Assembly: GCA_017940705.1 (NCBI GenBank) | Contig: JAGAYB010000150.1 | Span: 1-9,380 of the forward strand | From: Selenomonas sp. | Lineage (GTDB): Bacteria; Bacillota_C; Negativicutes; Selenomonadales; Selenomonadaceae | Reading direction: 5' to 3' | DNA: 9,380 nucleotides | Shown: positions 7,472-9,380 of the stretch, in pieces | How positions within the stretch are numbered: position 1 is the stretch's first letter | How the letters are laid out: each line of letters begins with the position of its first letter | Position numbers and translations under genes: made by a program | The notes under the pieces: model-generated | Database searches by the model: none | What the model was told of the DNA's origin: nothing | Seen by the model: the letters and a program-made list of their open reading frames with translations, nothing else

Positions 7472-7580
7472 ATTACAGCCAACGGGCATGGGCCGTTGGC
7501 TGATAAATTTCCTGACCAATTTTTTCTGGGCCATTGTCTGGCTGGGACGCAGCATCATAAAATTTTGCCAAAGAAGATAG
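7458..7580 (+). CDS. Predicted 40-residue basic membrane-type miniprotein
   Basis: I do not recognise this protein. It is 40 residues long, starts inside the last codons of clpC (14-nt overlap) and has a well-spaced ribosome site. Residues 14-30 (WLINFLTNFFWAIVWLG) form a hydrophobic, Trp- and Phe-rich helix. It is flanked by basic ends (Arg3, Lys5, Arg13 before; Arg31, Lys35, Arg39, Arg40 after), with no acidic residue at all. Polar residues at 17, 21, 31, 35 and 38 recur every three to four positions, so the helix may be amphipathic and lie at the membrane surface. The stop is 2 nt before the operon terminator, so the ORF fits exactly between clpC and the end of the transcript. It could be a small regulator of ClpC or membrane proteolysis, an unrelated membrane peptide, or a chance ORF. 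Confidence 0.55.
   Translation: MFRNKLQPTGMGRWLINFLTNFFWAIVWLGRSIIKFCQRR
7476..7502 (+). repeat. Perfect 10-bp inverted repeat just after clpC
   Basis: CAGCCAACGG (7476-7485) and CCGTTGGCTG (7493-7502) pair perfectly around a 7-nt loop, beginning 4 nt after the clpC stop and lying inside the 40-codon ORF. No T-run follows directly, so it is not a standard terminator. It could protect the clpC mRNA 3' end or slow translation of the small ORF. Confidence 0.75.
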
Positions 7581-7582
7581 GG

Positions 7583-7624
7583 TAAGGGAGTTATGGCAGT
7601 AACGGCTGTAACTCCTTATTTTTT
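7583..7624 (+). terminator. Rho-independent terminator of the ctsR-clpC operon
   Basis: TAAGGGAGTTA (7583-7593) pairs with TAACTCCTTA (7609-7618) with one bulged G, and an inner CAG/CTG pair closes a 6-nt loop. Six T follow at 7619-7624. It begins 2 nt after the stop of the 40-codon ORF and separates the heat-shock operon from ftsE. Confidence 0.88.
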
Positions 7625-7652
7625 GCTTTTACAGCGGAAAATATGATACAAT
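7623..7652 (+). promoter_or_regulatory. Probable promoter of the ftsE-ftsX operon
   Basis: The -10 TACAAT (7647-7652) is preceded by TGA, an extended -10 (TGn). A partial -35 TTGCTT (7623-7628) lies 18 nt upstream and overlaps the end of the preceding terminator. The ftsE ATG lies 36 nt downstream of the -10. Confidence 0.6.
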
Positions 7653-7688
7653 AGGGATTAGCTTATTTTTATAGGAGGAAAAATCCTA

Positions 7689-8375
7689 ATGATACAGATG
7701 CGTGAGGTCTGTAAGACCTATGATACAGGCGTAGTGGCTTTAAATCATGTAAGTGTTGATATTCAAAAAGGGGAATTTGTCTTTGTCGTAGGCCCCAGCG
7801 GTGCCGGCAAATCCACCTTTATCAAGATGCTTTTCCGGGAAGAACTGCCTACCGAAGGCCGTCTGCTGGTAAATGGGCATGACGTGGTGGAGATGGACCG
7901 CTCCGAGGTACCTTATCTGCGCCGGGAATTGGGCGTGATTTTTCAGGACTACCGTCTGCTGCCGGATAAGACCGTTTTCGAGAACGTGGCTTTTGCCATG
8001 CAGGTAATTGAGGCACCGCGCCGTATGATGCAGCGCAGTGTCAATTCCGTGCTGGACGTGGTTGGCCTGCGTGACAAGTACAGGAGCTTTCCCTCGCAGC
8101 TGTCAGGCGGTGAGCAGCAGCGCGTGGCTATCGCCCGGGCTATTGTCAATAACCCGTCCATTGTCATTGCTGACGAGCCCACCGGCAACCTTGACCCGGA
8201 AACCAGCTGGGATATTATGGATATTTTCAAGCGCATTAACAGGGCTGGTACTACCATCGTTATGGCCACCCATGACCGCAATATCGTCGACACCATGAAA
8301 AAACGGGTAATCGCCATCGAAGATGGCCGCATTGTCCGCGACCAGCAACGGGGAGGCTATGGCTATGAAGCTTAG
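7689..8375 (+). CDS. ftsE: FtsE, cell-division ABC ATPase
   Basis: This 228-residue ATPase forms a complex with FtsX at the division septum and powers control of extracellular peptidoglycan hydrolysis; it is not thought to be a true transporter. Motifs are complete: Walker [10 protein letters not shown] (35-43), Q-loop Gln86 (FQDYRLL), ABC signature LSGGEQ (138-143), Walker B IVIADEP (158-164) with catalytic Glu163, and H-loop His195. The family-typical opening [11 protein letters not shown] and the FIKMLFREE stretch after Walker A match FtsE rather than generic LolD-type ATPases. The ATG follows AGGAGG (7673-7678) at 10 nt. The 3' end overlaps ftsX by 11 nt, as usual for this pair. Confidence 0.95.
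   Translation: MIQMREVCKTYDTGVVALNHVSVDIQKGEFVFVVGPSGAGKSTFIKMLFREELPTEGRLLVNGHDVVEMDRSEVPYLRRELGVIFQDYRLLPDKTVFENVAFAMQVIEAPRRMMQRSVNSVLDVVGLRDKYRSFPSQLSGGEQQRVAIARAIVNNPSIVIADEPTGNLDPETSWDIMDIFKRINRAGTTIVMATHDRNIVDTMKKRVIAIEDGRIVRDQQRGGYGYEA
8350..8356 (+). promoter_or_regulatory. Ribosome binding site deciding the ftsX start
   Basis: GGGGAGG inside the end of ftsE is 8 nt before ATG 8365 but only 2 nt before the in-frame ATG 8359, so 8365 is preferred. A still earlier in-frame ATG (8323) would add 14 residues that do not resemble an FtsX N-terminus. Confidence 0.72.
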
Positions 8376-9252
8376 AACAGGTGAATATTTTATTCAGGAG
8401 GTTTTTCGCTCCCTGCGCCGCAACAACTGGATGTCCTTTGCGTCCATAGGTACGGTGGCTGTATCCTTGTTCGTATTAGGAGTATTTCTCATTCTGGTTA
8501 TGAATATGAACCGTATGGCCTCAATGCTGGAATCTCAGGTGCAAATCAGCGTTTATCTGGAAGAGGATGTAAGCCGCCAGCAGCGCATTGATATCCAGAG
8601 CAACATCGAAAAGATGCAGGGCATTGACACGGTGAAGTTTGTGGACAAGGACGAGGCCAAAGAGCGTCTGTCAGAGCGTCTGGGCGACCAGAAGTATCTG
8701 CTGGAGGCACTGGGGGACAAGAATCCTCTGCCAGATGCCTTTGAGCTTACTGTAGTTCAGCCGGATATGGTGGAAACCGCGGCCAAGGCCATTGAGCGCA
8801 TGGATGGCGTTGAATCTGCCAAGTACGGTCAGGATGTGGTGGAACACCTCTTTGACATCACGCGGCTCATGCGTATTTTCGGGCTGGTGCTGATGGTACT
8901 GCTGGCCGGTGCGACCGTGTTTATCATTTCCAATACCATCCGTCTGACGGTTTTTGCCCGGCGGAAGGAAATCGCGATTATGAAATACGTAGGCGCTACG
9001 GACTGGTTTATCCGCTGGCCTTTCCTGATGGAGGGCATTGTGCTGGGTTGTATCGGGGGCATTTTGTCGGCGCTGGCTCTGCGCAGCTTTTACGCGGCTA
9101 TGGCCTCCAAGATTTACAGCACGCTGGCGTTTTTTCCGCTGATGCCCCAATATCCTTTCATGAATTATGTTACGGTGGCTATCATCATTTCCGGCATGGT
9201 CATCGGTGCTATCGGTTCAGCCTTTTCGCTGAAACGGTTCCTTGAGGTGTGA
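8365..9252 (+). CDS. ftsX: FtsX, cell-division membrane protein
   Basis: This 295-residue integral membrane partner of FtsE passes the ATPase signal to a peptidoglycan hydrolase or its activator outside the membrane. The N-terminal RSLRRNNWMSFASIGTVAVS is family-typical. The topology I read is a first membrane helix near 25-48, an extracytoplasmic domain of about 115 residues (about 50-165), then three helices near 170-190, 220-240 and 268-288, giving the usual four. The segment ARRKEIAIMKYVGATDWFIR (198-217) is the conserved cytoplasmic coupling region that contacts FtsE. The start overlaps ftsE by 11 nt. Only 2 nt separate its stop from the next gene, so the three genes are very likely cotranscribed. 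Length equals that of Gram-positive FtsX (about 296). Confidence 0.95.
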   Translation: MKLRTGEYFIQEVFRSLRRNNWMSFASIGTVAVSLFVLGVFLILVMNMNRMASMLESQVQISVYLEEDVSRQQRIDIQSNIEKMQGIDTVKFVDKDEAKERLSERLGDQKYLLEALGDKNPLPDAFELTVVQPDMVETAAKAIERMDGVESAKYGQDVVEHLFDITRLMRIFGLVLMVLLAGATVFIISNTIRLTVFARRKEIAIMKYVGATDWFIRWPFLMEGIVLGCIGGILSALALRSFYAAMASKIYSTLAFFPLMPQYPFMNYVTVAIIISGMVIGAIGSAFSLKRFLEV

Positions 9253-9254
9253 CC

Positions 9255-9380
9255 ATGGAGAAATGGCAAAGAGTTACAGCGGCGGCTGTCCTGACAGCTT
9301 TTTCCACATCTACGGCGGCTTATGCTTCGCTGGAAGATGATAAGGCCAGCTATGACAAGCAGGCAGAGGACAAGCGTGCC
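9255..9380 (+). CDS. Exported protein, 3'-truncated; probable murein hydrolase activator (EnvC/PcsB-like)
   Basis: Only the first 42 codons are visible, starting 2 nt after the ftsX stop; GAGGTG (9244-9249), 5 nt upstream, is a plausible ribosome site. A signal peptide is evident: a charged start (MEKWQR), a hydrophobic Ala/Val/Leu stretch, and a cleavage site after AYA at about residue 24. The mature part begins with a charged stretch rich in Lys, Glu, Asp and Ala, as at the start of a coiled coil. In many Firmicutes the gene after ftsX encodes a coiled-coil EnvC- or PcsB-type hydrolase or activator that FtsX regulates, and this sequence is compatible with that. The functional call is from context only; the catalytic or LytM domain lies outside the window. 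Confidence 0.6.
   Translation, partial: MEKWQRVTAAAVLTAFSTSTAAYASLEDDKASYDKQAEDKRA

Noticed and set aside
7476..7502. Hairpin after clpC taken as a terminator
   Set aside because: No T-run follows the stem, while a better terminator with six T stands at 7583-7624.

Overview
The window reads as chromosomal DNA of a Gram-negative-type (diderm) Firmicute of the Negativicutes, most likely a Selenomonas-like member of the Selenomonadales. This placement is inference from three things seen together: a methylmalonyl-CoA decarboxylase cluster of the Veillonella/Selenomonas type (propionate formation), a Firmicutes-type ctsR-mcsA-mcsB-clpC heat-shock operon, and an adjacent ftsE-ftsX operon. All recognised genes lie on the plus strand. 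No tRNA, rRNA, CRISPR array, insertion sequence or phage gene was found.

Layout. (1) 1-1736: the 3' end of a sodium-pump methylmalonyl-CoA decarboxylase operon, holding the truncated alpha subunit (carboxyltransferase), a 51-residue small subunit resembling epsilon, and the biotin carrier protein. It closes with a perfect 15-bp terminator hairpin. The membrane beta subunit and delta anchor are not in the window. (2) 1791-2794: a stand-alone zinc/manganese-type substrate-binding lipoprotein with its own near-consensus promoter, a TTG start and its own terminator; no permease or ATPase gene lies beside it. (3) 2797-7624: the protein quality-control operon. A consensus promoter flanked by CtsR-like heptads drives ctsR (repressor), mcsA (zinc-finger activator), mcsB (protein arginine kinase), clpC (AAA+ unfoldase) and a 40-residue basic, aromatic, membrane-type ORF that overlaps the clpC end. 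A terminator starts 2 nt after that ORF's stop. (4) 7623-9380: a second promoter leads into ftsE and ftsX (the ABC-type divisome complex) and the first 42 codons of an exported protein, probably the murein hydrolase activator that FtsEX controls.

How the genes work together. CtsR represses its own operon until protein stress. McsA activates McsB, which phosphorylates arginines; phosphoarginine-tagged proteins are then handed to the N-domain of ClpC for unfolding and degradation by ClpP. FtsEX uses ATP hydrolysis to drive peptidoglycan cleavage outside the membrane at division. The mmd genes couple decarboxylation of methylmalonyl-CoA to sodium export.

Most of the window is ordinary housekeeping content. 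The observations most worth a second look are the 40-codon ORF at the end of the clpC operon, a leucine in the normally all-glycine thermosensor loop of CtsR, an altered phosphoarginine-site motif in McsB, and the irregular spacing of the CtsR half-sites.
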